This document shows, in pieces, positions 30,301-41,514 of a DNA stretch of 64,000 bases. The first letter of the stretch is position 1; every line of letters begins with the position of its first letter. The stretch comes from Eledone cirrhosa (taxonomy: Eukaryota; Mollusca; Cephalopoda; Octopoda; Eledonidae): assembly GCA_964016885.1 (NCBI GenBank), contig OZ024742.1, positions 3,276,275 to 3,340,274 of the forward strand, in the 5' to 3' direction. The translations under genes and the position numbers were made by a program. The notes under the pieces were generated by a model. The model was not told where the DNA came from. It did no database searches and was given only the letters and a program-made list of their open reading frames with translations.

Positions 30301-33300
30301 CGTTGAAGACAGCAACGTTGAAGACAGCAACGTTGAAGACAACAACATTGAAGACAACAACGTTGAAGACAACAACGTTGAAGACAATAACGTTGAAGAC
30401 AACAACGTTGAAGACAGCAACGTTGAAGAAAACAACGCTGAAGACAACAACGTTGAAGACAGCAACGTTGAGGCAGCAACGTTGAAGACAGCAACGTTGA
30501 AGACAAAAACGTTGAAGACAGCAACGTTGAAGACAGCAACGTTGAAGACAGCAACGTTGAAGACAGCAACGTTGAAAACAACAACGTTGAAGACAGCAAC
30601 GTTGAAGACAACAACGTTGAAGACAGCAACGTTGAAGACAACAACGTTGAAGACAACAACGTTGAAGACAACAACGTTGAAGAAAACAACGTCGAAGACA
30701 ACAACGTTGAAGACAGCAACGTTGAAGACAACAACGTTGAAGACAGCAACGTTGAAGACAACAACGTTGAAGACAGCAACGTTGAAGACAACAACGTTGA
30801 AGACAGCAACGTTGAAGAAAACAACGTTGAAGACAGCAACGTTGAAGACAGCAACGTTGAAGACAACAACGTTGAAGACAACAACGTTGAAGACAACAAC
30901 GTTGAAGACAGCAACGTTGAAGAAAACAACGTTGAAGACAACAACGTTGAAGACAACAACGTTGAGGACAGCAACTTTGAAGACATCAACGTTGAAGACA
31001 ACAACGTTGAAGAGAGCAACGTTGAAGACATCAACGTTGAAGACAACAACGTTGAAGAAAACAACGTTGAAGACAGCAACGTTGAAGACAGCAACGTTGA
31101 AGACAGCAACGTTGAAGACAACAACGTTGAAGACAACAACGTTGAAGACAACAACGTTGAAGACAACAACGTTGAAGACAGCAACGTTGAAGACAGCAAC
31201 GTTGAAGACAACAACATTGAAGACAACAACGTTGAAGACAACAACGTTGAAGACAATAACGTTGAAGACAACAACGTTGAAGACAGCAACGTTGAAGAAA
31301 ACAACGTTGAAGACAACAACGTTGAAGACAGCAACGTTGAGGCAGCAACGTTGAAGACAGCAACGTTGAAGACAACAACGTTGAAGACAGCAACGTTGAA
31401 GACAGCAACGTTGAAGACAGCAACGTTGAAGACAGCAACGTTGAAGACAACAACGTTGAAGACAGCAACGTTGAAGACAACAACGTTGAAGACAACAACG
31501 TTGAAGAGAGCAACGTTGAAGACAGCAACGTTGAAGACAGTAACGTTGAAGACAACAACGCTGAAGACAGCAACGTTGAAGACAACAACGTTGAAGACAG
31601 CAACGTTGAAGACAACAACGTTGAAGACAACAACGTTGAAGACAACAACGTTGAAGAAAACAACGTCGAAGACAACAACGTTGAAGACAGCAACGTTGAA
31701 GACAACAACGTTGAAGACAGCAACGTTGAAGACAACAACGTTGAAGACAGCAACGTTGAAGACAACAACGTTGAAGACAGCAACGTTGAAGAAAACAACG
31801 TTGAAGACAGCAACGTTGAAGACAGCAACGTTGAAGACAACAACGTTGAAGACAACAACGTTGAAGACAACAACGTTGAAGACAGCAACGTTGAAGACAG
31901 CAACGTTGAAGACAACAACGTTGAAGACAACAACGTTGAAGACAGCAACGTTGAAGACAGCAACGTTGAAGAAAACAACGTTGAAGACAACAACGTTGAA
32001 GACAGCAACGTTGAAGACAGCAACGTTGAAGAAAACAACGTTGAAGACAACAACGTTGAAGACAGCAACGTTGAAGACAACAACGTTGAAGACAACAACG
32101 TTGAAGAGACAACAACGTTGAAGACAGCAACGTTGAAGACAGCAACGTTGAAGAAAACAACGTTGAAGACAACAACGTTGAAGACAGCAACGTTGAAGAC
32201 AACAACGTTGAAGACAACAACGTTGAAGACAGCAACGTTGAAGAAAACAACGTTGAAGACAGCAACGTTGAAGACAGCAACGTTGAAGAAAACAACGTTG
32301 AAGACAACAACGTTGAAGACAACAACGTTGAAGACAACAACGTTGAAGACAGCAACGTTAAAGACAGCAACGTTGAAGAAACCAACGTTGAAGACAACAA
32401 CGTTGAAGACAACAACGTTGAAGACAACAACGTTGAAGACAACAACGTTGAAGTAACAACGTTGAAGGCAACAACGTTTAAAACAACAAAGCTGAAGACA
32501 GCAACGTTGAAGATAACCTTGAAGACAACAACGTTGAAGACAACAACGTTGAAGACAGCAACGTTGAAGACAACAACGTTGAAGACAGCAACGTTGAAGA
32601 CAACAACGTTGAAGACTGCAACGTTTAAGATAGCAACGTTGAAGACAGCAACGTTGAAGACAGCAACGTTGAAGACAACAACGTTGAAGACAGCAACGTT
32701 GAAGACAGCAACGTTGAAGACAGCAACGTTGAAGACAACAACGTTGAAGACAACAACGTTGAAGACAGCAACGTTGAAGACAACAACGTTGAAGACAGCA
32801 ACGTTGAAGACAGCAACGTTGAAGACAGCAACGTTGAAGACAACAACGTTGAACACAACAACGTTGAAGACAACAACGTTGAAGACAGCAACGTTGAAGA
32901 CAGCAACGTTGAAGACAACAACGTTGAAGACAACAACATTGAAGACAGCAACGTTGAAGAAAACAACGTTGAAGACAACAACGTTGAAGACAGCAACCTT
33001 GAAGACAACAACGTTGAAGACAACAACGTTGAAGACAACAACGTTGAAGACAACAACGTTGAAGACAACAACGTTGAAGACAGCAACGTTGAAGACAGCA
33101 ACGTTGAAGAAAACAACGTTGAAGACAACAACGTTGAAGACAGCAACGTTGAAGACAACAACGTTGAAGACAACAACGTTGAAGACAACAACGTTGAAGA
33201 CAGCAACGTTAAAGACAGCAACGTTGAAGAAAACAACGTTGAAGACAACAACGTTGAAGACAACAACGTTGAAGACAACAACGTTGAAGAAAACAACGTT

Positions 33301-33377
33301 GAAGACAACAACGTTGAAGTAACAACGTTGAAGGCAACAACGTTTAAAACAACAACGCTGAAGACAGCAACGTTGAA

Positions 33378-33650
33378 GATAACCTTGAAGACAACAACGT
33401 TGAAGAGAGCAACGTTGAAGACAACAACGTTGAAGATAACCTTGAAGACAACAACGTTGAAGAGAGCAACGTTGAAGACAACAACGCTGAAGACAACAAC
33501 GTTGAAGATAACCTTGAAGACAACAACGTTGAAGAGAGCAACGTTGAAGACAACAACGCTGAAGACAACAACGTTGAAGATAACCTTGAAGACAACAACG
33601 TTGAAGAGAGCAACGTTGAAGACAACAACGTTGAAGACAACAACGTCGAA
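33378..33650. repeat. Local sub-repeat with 12-bp units near the right end of the array
   Basis: Four copies of a unit that contains GATAACCTTGAAGAC start at 33,381, 33,438, 33,510 and 33,582, spaced 57, 72 and 72 bp. The GTTGAAGATAAC unit is three bases short, so spacing is 15n minus 3. A fifth copy lies near 32,515. This is a local amplification confined to the last 1.7 kb of the array. Confidence 0.85.
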
Positions 33651-33796
33651 GACAACAACGTTGAAAACAACATCGTTGAAGACAAAAACGTTGAAGAGAG
33701 CAACGTTGAAGGCAACAACGTTGAAGATAACAACGTTGAATACAACAACGTTGAAGACAATAACGTTGAAGATAGCAAAGTTGAATACAACAACGT

Positions 33797-33929
33797 TGAA
33801 AAGAACGACGTTGTAGATAACAACGTTGAAGACAGCAACGTTGAAGATAACAAAGTTGAAGACAATAACGTTGAAGACAATAACGTTGAAGACATCAACG
33901 TTGATGACAGCAACGTTGAGGCAGCAACG
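33797..33929. repeat. Boundary cassette of the array (representative copy)
   Basis: A run of rare units closes most higher-order repeats: GAAAAGAACGACGTTGTAG, then GATAACAAAGTTG, two GACAATAAC units, GACATCAAC, GATGACAGC, and last the 14-bp unit GTTGAGGCAGCAAC. The 14-bp unit occurs about 45 times, for example near 45, 1,439, 2,368, 2,697, 3,385, 8,388, 13,944, 20,327, 26,141 and 33,916. Spacings such as 329 then 688 bp recur at three places (2,368; 12,927; 19,310). One copy near 29,975 reads GAGGTAGC. Confidence 0.85.
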
Positions 33930-34137
33930 TTGAAGACAACAACGTTGAAGACAACAACGTTGAAGACAGCAACGTTGAAGACAGCAACGTTGAAGACAAC
34001 AACGTTGAAGACAGCAACGTTGAAGACAACAACGTAGAAGACAGCAACGTTGAAGACAACAACGTTGAAGACAGCAACGTTGAAGACAACAACGTAGAAG
34101 ACAACACTGTTCAATATTACAACGTTGAAGACAACAA

Positions 34138-36228
34138 ATGAAATAATGAAGTATAATGTTGATTCCTTAGACTAAATTATTTTGTGGATTATTTCAAATA
34201 TTGTAATTTCATTCCCTCACTACTGTTGACCTAATCCTGTTGACCTAATTGTGTGAATAAGCAAGTTTTAACTGAATTTAGTTAACATAAGATAATGGCA
34301 AGGAACAAAAATTGGTAAATTCCAAAATAAATTCTGCTTCTGTTTTCGATCTGTCAATCCTCAAAACGTTCACCCTATTGTCGTGACTGACTCGGTGTGT
34401 GGTTAGAATTGTTAGATCGTCCAATGGGTATTGAATCTAATTCAATTCTCAGCCTCCTCACAGGAAAGAATTCCTCTCTGGTTGACATCCACCACTTTCT
34501 GTTTGATTTCGGTCATGTCAGGTGTGTAGCCATACTCAACACGCTTGGCCAAATTGTGGGTTGGTGAGGCTATTTAACCCAAGGTTACTGTGGATGGCCG
34601 TTGACTCTGAGGAGTTCATCCTTTCTTTTAACAGCTCTTATTTTTTGTGCTGTTGGGATTTATAATGGATATTGTAAATCCAGATATATAAGAAAGATGA
34701 TCAAGCTTGTTCGTGATGGTAATAAAATGGCTCTGATACAGAACATGTCTGAATCTGAGAATGATGACGTATTTATTTGGTTAACAGTATTGGACTAGAT
34801 ACATAAAGTCATGTGATACAATTCTTAGAAAATCAACTACTCCAATCAATGGATAGAACGATGGAAAAACATGGAATACATATTCACCTTAAATAGTTAA
34901 ATTTTTAACAATATTAGGTGAAAATGAAGGGTTGTCGCTTCTCTGCTAGAAGTCACTATTCGTGTACATTTTACATCTACAGCAATTCTATAGATGTATC
35001 AGAAGGATCACATTGTGAATCACTACACATCAGTCACTTTCAATTAAACGAGGAGGGAAATGTTTTGCGATAAGTTGAATTACATAAAACGCACATAGCG
35101 TCCTTTATATACTCCTAGGAGAGTTCTTTCATCATTATAGTCTTTCCTTTCTTTTTCTATATCTCTTTCCTTATTTTACTTTCTTAATTCTAATGCATTC
35201 TCTCTTTTACTGTCTCATACCACCCCGCCTTACAATTTTATTGATTATTCTAGTCGTTTCCCGTATATTCACCACTGAACTTTCTAATCTACTGAACAAA
35301 CGGCAGAGAATATGTAATTTTGAAGACATTTTCCGTCTTTCTTTAAATCGAGCTCCTATATAATGTTATACATGGAACTATAATAGAAATTTCTTTTGAT
35401 TAAGCAGAAAGTGAATTACATATACTAGCAAGTATAATCGGAGAAATCACCTCAAGGATCTGGCTGGAAATTATTTCCTCAACCTTGCAACGATGAAACG
35501 CAAAGGTCATCTTTGTTGTATTTCACTACATAAAGAAAGACATAGAGAACTTGTTATCTTAACATAATAACCGTTTACTAGAAATTCCTCTTGTCTAGAT
35601 TCTATAATAATTGTTTAGCAAATATGCATGAGACGAAATTTTATTTCACTATCATTGAAATAGTTAATGATGGCGTTCAAATATATTTCCATGATGTAAG
35701 TGACATAAATAGTTCGCGTTCTTGTTTAGACCCCAAGTCGAGTCAGTTCAAAGAAACATAATGATATAAGATATTAATTTAATACACGACTGTCTGGATA
35801 TTTTTAGGTATAGTTTCTCTTAGACAACATTATCCTGTGTAACTATATTTTGAGAAAGTAAGGAGGAATATGAGGGAGGTTTCAGTACCAATTCTATAAT
35901 GTTAAACAACAGGAAAATGGCGTTGCACGAACTCTTACATACGCAAAGAAGAAAGCTGGATACAACCCCATTCACCAGACACATAAAACACAAGATATAA
36001 AATAAAAAGCAATGACTCCTTTCAAGCCACACACCCAAACTGTCCAAGTAAAGTAACTACCAGCCTCCATCAAATACTGGTCCGGAAACGACAGACGTAT
36101 TCAGGCTAAAGCCGCCGTAATAGATTTCTATTACTTTGCACATGTATGTATATATATATATATATAATTACACGCACACACACATACATACACACATAAT
36201 TCTGCACTAGAGGGGAACTCAATAATTG
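34138..36228. other. AT-rich unique DNA, nothing recognised
   Basis: I find no convincing coding region, RNA gene or mobile element here. Open frames are short and lack a plausible ATG start. A 65-codon frame at 34,601-34,798 begins with TTG only. Confidence 0.6.
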
Positions 36229-36435
36229 AACTTTAGGCACAAGTCCAGCAATTTGGGGGAGGAGAAAGTCGATTATATCGAACCCAGTGTGTTACTGGTA
36301 CTTTATTTTATCGATCCTGCAAGAATGAAAGGCAAAGCTAACCTCGGTGGGATTTGAACTCAGAACGTAAAGGGCCATAACAGTATGCTGCAAAGCATGG
36401 TATTCGACTCTCTACTTATACTACCAATCCACTGC
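36229..36435 (-). mobile_element. tRNA-derived SINE fragment (octopus-type, family 1)
   Basis: The plus strand shows GGCACAAGTCCAGCAATTT, TACTGGTACTTTATTTTATC and GGGATTTGAACTCAGAAC. The last is the reverse complement of a pol III B box (GAGTTCAAATCCC), so the element lies on minus. The same sequence recurs at 36,798, 60,683 and 60,862. Family assignment is from memory of octopus SINEs. Confidence 0.8.
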
Positions 36436-36797
36436 TCAATCCACGAAATTAAATAATGTCATACATATATTCGTGTGAAGCAACGTTTCTGTTAAGTAAT
36501 ACAGATTATTTTCTAATCAAAACATATTTTACATTCCACCCTGTAAATTATTGAATGTTTATTTATTAGATTTAAACGTTTTATGTTTCCCGTTCCATGT
36601 TTTATTTTTATATAGAAAAATAAATAACATTACTAAATCAATTCACTTTCATCTGTTTAGATTTTGCGGAATTACTAATTAAAAAGTGATATAGTCGATC
36701 TCGATTGACTAATTAATAAACATGTTTGTTCTTCAAACTATAAAAATCGAAGTTAAATTTAACAAGTTACGATGACATATGACGTATGATGTATATA

Positions 36798-36913
36798 ATT
36801 ATAATTGTTTCTACTTTTGGCACAAGGCCAGCAATTATCCAGTGCACTACTGGTACTTTATTTTATCGACCCCGTAAGGATGAAAGTCAAAAGTTAACCA
36901 CGGCGGGATTTTA
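36798..36913 (-). mobile_element. SINE fragment, family 1, truncated
   Basis: It shares AATTGTTTCTACTTTTGGC, GGCCAGCAATTATCCAGTGC and ATCGACCCCGTAAGGATGAA with the copies at 60,683 and 60,862. It stops at the B-box region (GGCGGGATTTT). Confidence 0.8.
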
Positions 36914-37463
36914 ATGTATATAATTATAATATTGAATATTTAGTAACAACTCAGAATTACAAGAAATTGTGGCAAGGTGGTGCTACAGCGTGGCCGTAGT
37001 CTAAGTCGGAAATAAATGAAATAAATGAAATAATACATGGGTTAAATATTCGACTTTGATATTGTTTACAATAATTGCACAAATAATGTCCAAATATGGA
37101 AGAAAAATATCTTTATAAATATCTAGAACTGAGGACAAAATATAGCGAATGAAAGAAAGAAATAGTATGAAGAAAGGAAATGAAGTAAGGTGCCAGGTTT
37201 GTGTTCGGAAATTGGAAGAATAAGAAAGAAAAAATACTAAAACACAGAAGAAACTAAGATAGCATGTAAACATCGAATAAATATTCAATAACTTGGCATT
37301 CAACTGGAAAATATATCATTAACTCTCGTAGACCGTAACTTAAAATATAAAAATACACTAAAGTAAAATTAGTGATTGAAATGTGAGATGCGTTTGGTTA
37401 TAAAGGTAATTACACATCGTGACTTTCTAAGATATATTCCTAGATGACTTACATCATGTACAC

Positions 37464-37469
<6 letters not shown>
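36914..37469. other. AT-rich DNA, nothing recognised
   Basis: Only short open frames with low-complexity translations are present. No repeat shared with the rest of the window was noticed. Confidence 0.5.
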
Positions 37470-37496
<27 letters not shown>

Positions 37497-37498
<2 letters not shown>

Positions 37499-37905
37499 TA
37501 TGTATACGTACATGCATATATGTATACAGACGTACAGTAGTATGTATATATATATACATACATGCACACATATATATATGTACGTATCGATTCGCCGAAC
37601 ATTTATTATAATGCTCGGTGTGTTTGTAAACAAACATCCCGAATTAAGCCGTACAATGTCTAGCAACCATCGTTGCTCATTTGTTCAACACTGACAAAGG
37701 AACGCTGTACTAGTTTCAAGCTTATTAGCTATCGTCAGCAACGTATACCTTCCTGTCAGATGGTTGAACACCGAGCATTATAATAAATGTTCGGTGAATC
37801 CATACGTACATATATATATGTGTGCATGTATGTATATATATATACATACTACTGTACGTCTGTATAAATATATGTATGTACGTATACATACTTATATTTA
37901 AGTAA
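37497..37905. mobile_element. Foldback element, family F1, copy 1
   Basis: The outer arms are inverted copies of a GTATGTATACGTACAT / ACGTACAGTAGTATG block. Inside them lie inverted ends CGAACATTTATTATAATGCT at 37,594 and AGCATTATAATAAATGTTCG near 37,775. The ~150-bp core has no coding capacity and carries a hammerhead motif on minus. The left side abuts a (TA)n run. Confidence 0.75.
37702..37744 (-). ncRNA. Candidate type I hammerhead ribozyme (F1 copy 1)
   Basis: On minus: stem I ACGTTG / CAGCGT (six pairs, one of them U-G), box CTGACGA, stem II AGCT-AATA-AGCT, box GAA, then ACTAGT as a self-complementary stem III followed by A. Predicted cleavage is after GUA, before CAGCGT. Beyond stem I, AAGG and CCTT can pair across a small internal loop. 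The first stem II pair is a U-U mismatch, so activity is uncertain. Confidence 0.75.
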
Positions 37906-37950
37906 CAGCCGTACTAAGTGTGAGAAATGAAATTTCGTTTCATTTTTTCC

Positions 37951-37952
<2 letters not shown>

Positions 37953-38006
<54 letters not shown>
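37953..38006. repeat. (TA)n microsatellite
   Basis: Pure alternating TA of about 50 bp that directly abuts the foldback at 38,006. Confidence 0.97.
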
Positions 38007-38010
<4 letters not shown>

Positions 38011-38124
38011 GTTTGTATATGTATAATAATGCCAAAACAATGCAGGTATGGACATAGAATAAAGAATGCAAATGCAAAAGATATTGTTGACAATTAGTCT
38101 TTTACCTTAGATTTATTTAAATGT

Positions 38125-38159
38125 CCTTAATTTTCGAGATAATATCTCTTCTTCAGAGG
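38125..38159 (-). ncRNA. Hammerhead-like motif, left arm of foldback
   Basis: On minus: CCT, CTGAAGA, an extra A, stem II GAGAT-ATT-ATCTC, GAA, palindromic AATT, A, then AGG. Stem I is CCT/AGG (three pairs). The core boxes are intact. The extra purine before stem II departs from the canonical fold. Confidence 0.5.
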
Positions 38160-38270
38160 GAAGTAAAGCTCTCAAACCAGTGTTCTAAATAGCTTGCCAA
38201 GTCATGCATGAGCCATGCATGAGCATGACTTGGCAAGTTATTTAGAACAGTGGTTTGAGAGCTTTACTTC

Positions 38271-38305
38271 CCTCTGAAGAAGCGATATTATCTCGAAAAT
38301 TAAGG
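38271..38305 (+). ncRNA. Hammerhead-like motif, right arm of foldback
   Basis: This is the mirror copy of the motif at 38,125-38,159. One stem II pair is lost (GCGAT against ATCTC). The CTGAAGA box, GAA and AATT are kept. Confidence 0.5.
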
Positions 38306-38464
38306 ACATTTAAATAAATCTAAGGTAAAAGACTAATTGTCAACAATATCTTTTGCATTTGCATTCTTTATTCTATGTCCATACCTGCATTGTTTTGGCT
38401 TTATTATACATATACAAACGTTTATACCTCATTACACAATGCTTCAAGTGAACTATAACCTCCT

Positions 38465-38584
<120 letters not shown>

Positions 38585-38591
38585 TATATAT

Positions 38592-39104
38592 AAATATAAG
38601 TATGTATACGTACATACGTATATGTATACAGACGTACAGTAGTATGTATATATATATATACATACATGCACACATATATATATGTACGTATGGGTTTACC
38701 GAACATTTATTATAATGTTCGGTTTGTTTGTAATCAAACTGCCCGAATTAAGCCGTACAGTGTTCGGCAACCATCGTTGCCCTTTTGTTCAACACTGTCA
38801 TCAGCACCGTATACTTTCCTGTCAGTCGATTGAACGTTTGAAAGTATATACTTGTATGCATATTAACGGCTGAGCAGCCTAATTTTCATATTGAGTGAGT
38901 TAGTCGGCCGGGTGTACCGAAAACGATAATTGGAAAAATATACGGTGCTGATGACAGCTAATAAGCTAGAAACTAATTCATCGTTCCTTTGTCAGTGTTG
39001 AACAAAAGGGCAACGATGGTTGGCGAACACTGTACGGCTAATAATTCGGGCTGTTTGTTTACAAACAAACCGAGCATTATAATAAATGTTCGGTAAACCC
39101 ATAA

Positions 39105-39145
<41 letters not shown>

Positions 39146-39225
39146 CACGTATGTATATATATACATACTACTGTACGTCTGTATACATATATGTATGTAC
39201 GTATACATACTTACATTTAAGTATC
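38592..39225. mobile_element. Foldback element, family F1, copy 2
   Basis: It has the same arms as copy 1 (GTATGTATACGTACATAC and its inverse near 39,190) and inner ends ACCGAACATTTATTATAATG at 38,699 and CATTATAATAAATGTTCGGT near 39,075. The longer core includes a block around CGGCCGGGTGTACCGAAAAC that copy 3 has in the opposite orientation. A deleted ribozyme remnant (CATCAGCACCGTATAC) lies at about 38,800 and a complete motif at 38,942. Confidence 0.75.
38942..38984 (+). ncRNA. Candidate type I hammerhead ribozyme (F1 copy 2)
   Basis: Stem I ACGGTG / CATCGT (six pairs, third pair G-U), box CTGATGA, stem II AGCT-AATA-AGCT, box GAAAC, and a degenerate stem III ACTAAT followed by T. Compared with copy 1 the third stem I pair has changed from U-G to G-U, keeping the stem. 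The first stem II pair is C-A. Confidence 0.75.
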
Positions 39226-39265
39226 ACCCGTACTAAGAGTGAGAAATGAAATTTCATTTTTTGCA

Positions 39266-39469
39266 TATATCACATAAGAAACGGAGCTCAAGGCACGATC
39301 AATGTAATGATCGAACCTGACTCTGAAATCGTACGGCCCTCAGATACGTCTCGATTCTTCGAAGCAGTGTTTCCGATCGTGCCTTGAGCTGGTTGCCAGA
39401 GAAACGATTGTAATATGTTTAATAATTGTTATTCGTCGCACCACTGATTCTATGTTTCTTATGTGATAT
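39266..39469. mobile_element. Short terminal-inverted-repeat element (~204 bp)
   Basis: ATATCACATAAGAAAC at 39,267 is mirrored by GTTTCTTATGTGATAT ending at 39,468. An internal pair, GGAGCTCAAGGCACGATC and GATCGTGCCTTGAGCTGG, forms a second hairpin. It has no open frame and looks like a MITE. Confidence 0.7.
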
Positions 39470-39597
39470 TATACTCTGCTCTGTAAAAGCATCGAGTGCT
39501 CAAACGGCCTACCGCAAACGGATGTTTTAAGCATGCCACACCAACATTATATATATATATATTTGGATTTAATGCTCTGAAATAGCGATATATATGT

Positions 39598-39927
<330 letters not shown>

Positions 39928-40004
39928 TTACCCATTCTACTACCCTAAGTATTCAGGACTATGGTGCGTTATTGTCCACCTGGTACCTTACACACCCTCT
40001 TTGT

Positions 40005-40035
<31 letters not shown>

Positions 40036-40039
<4 letters not shown>

Positions 40040-40780
40040 GTATACGTACATACATATATGTATACAGACGTACAGTAGTATGTATATATATACACACATG
40101 CACACATATATATATATATGCACGTATCGGTTTACCGAACATTTATTATAATGCTCCGTTTATTTGTTTGTAAACAAACAAACAGTCCGAATTAAGCCGT
40201 ACAGTTTAGGCATCCACGTCACCTCTTTGTTCAACACTGACACAGTGCATATATATATGTGTGCATGTGTGTATATATATACATACTACTGTACGTCTGT
40301 ATACATATATGTATGTACGTATACATACATACTTACATTTAAGTAAGTGCCGTACTAAGAATGAGAAATGAAATTTCGTTTCATTTTATTCCATTTATCG
40401 TTTTCGGTGTGCCCGGCCGACTGAACTCACTCGATATGCAAATTAGGCTGCTCAGCCGTTAATATGCATAAGGAAAGTATATACTTTCAGACGTCCAACC
40501 ATCTGGCAGGAAGGAATACGATGCTGACGATAGTTAATAAGCTTGAAACTTCTACATCGTTCCTGTGTCAGTGTTGAACAAAAAGGTGACGTGGTTGCCT
40601 AAACACTGTAATTCGGGCTGTTTGTTTGTTTACAAACAAACAAACGGAACATTATAATAAATGTTCGGTAAACCGATACGTGCATATATATATATGTGTA
40701 TATATATACATACTACTGTACGTTTGTATACATATATGTACGTATACATACATACTTACATTTAAGTAAGTGCCGTACTA
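40036..40780. mobile_element. Foldback element, family F1, copy 3
   Basis: Outer blocks GTATACGTACATACATATAT at 40,040 and inverted copies near 40,300 and 40,740 resemble copies 1 and 2. Inner ends are ACCGAACATTTATTATAATG at 40,133 and CATTATAATAAATGTTCGGT near 40,655. It appears internally rearranged, with one outer block in the middle. A complete hammerhead motif lies at 40,518. Confidence 0.7.
40518..40560 (+). ncRNA. Candidate type I hammerhead ribozyme (F1 copy 3)
   Basis: Stem I ACGATG / CATCGT (six Watson-Crick pairs), box CTGACGA, stem II AGTT-AATA-AGCT with one U-G pair, box GAAAC, then ACTTCT and A. The third stem I pair is A-U here against U-G and G-U in the other copies. Stem III is decayed. 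Confidence 0.7.
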
Positions 40781-40816
40781 AGAGTGAGAAATGAAATTTT
40801 GTTTCCTTCTATTCCT

Positions 40817-40960
<144 letters not shown>

Positions 40961-41421
40961 TTTCACATTATTTTCATCTTACAAAGAGTTACGTCTTCCT
41001 TTCTCTATAAAGATGATAGTTGTCTATGTATGGATAAAATAAATATTCCATACTACTGTGTATTAAATGGTCCCGCATACTCTTGCGGTAACAAATACGA
41101 AAAACGCCTTCCATACATATATATCTATATGTGTGTGTGTGCGCGCGCGTGGGGGGGGGGCGTGTGTGAATGTATGTGTGTTTGTGATCCTAGAAAGGTA
41201 AGACATTCAGTCACGGTTTTGGTTTGTAGGTTAGATTTTCATCAATACATTATAATTTAGAAAGACTACGTTACTATATATTTTGTATGCAAATAGATTA
41301 ATACTAAAGAGTAATGTTACTTTGCTCTTGATTTCAAACAAATATTGGAGCTGTTCTCTTTTACATAAACATTACATGAAGAAAATAGTTTTTTTTTATC
41401 TATGCATGGAAATATACGCAA

Positions 41422-41502
41422 ACACACACACACACACACACGCGCACACACACAACACACACGCACACACGCACACACACACACACACACACTCACACAC
41501 AT
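41422..41502. repeat. (CA)n microsatellite
   Basis: CA dinucleotides with CGCG and CAACAC interruptions. A GT-rich stretch with a G run lies upstream at 41,128-41,180. Confidence 0.95.
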
Positions 41503-41514
41503 ATACCAAAAGCA

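Larger units (their letters stand above)
1..34137. repeat. 34-kb minisatellite/satellite array of a 15-bp unit
   Basis: Directly visible: more than 2,200 tandem copies of GTTGAAGACAACAAC, with a common A-to-G change giving ACAGCAAC. The array already runs at base 1 and degrades into AT-rich DNA at about 34,137, so the left end is outside the window. Rarer variants (GAAAAC, GATAAC, GAATAC, ATCAAC, GATGAC, GTTTAAG) mark positions within higher-order repeats. The three minus-strand frames almost never meet a stop codon (they read repeats of LLSST, CCLQR and VVFNV). Two plus frames read KTTTL/KTATL and NVEDN/NVEDS, and the third hits TGA in nearly every unit. The KTTTL frame ends at TAG in the boundary cassettes and the NVED frame at each GTTTAAG unit. 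A 14-bp unit shifts the frame at about 45 places, so I read the array as non-coding. Function is unknown. Confidence 0.97.
38006..38424. mobile_element. Palindromic foldback element, ~205-bp arms
   Basis: AAACGTTTGTATATGTATAA at 38,005 is mirrored at 38,405-38,424, and the complementarity continues inward to a centre near 38,213 (CATGCATGAGCCATGCATGA). Only a few mismatches are seen. Each arm carries a hammerhead-like core. It has no coding capacity. Long (TA)n runs lie on both sides. Confidence 0.9.

Noticed and set aside
30178..32856. An 892-codon minus-strand open frame across the array
   Set aside because: All three minus frames of the 15-bp unit are stop-free, so length means nothing. 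The translation switches between VVFNV, LLSST and CCLQR as 14-bp units shift the frame.
1..34137. CRISPR array
   Set aside because: Units are contiguous 15-mers with no spacers, and the context is eukaryotic.
34601..34798. 65-codon frame with a hydrophobic start that resembles a signal peptide
   Set aside because: It begins with TTG. The nearest ATG (34,594) is in another frame and stops after 23 codons. No homologue comes to mind.
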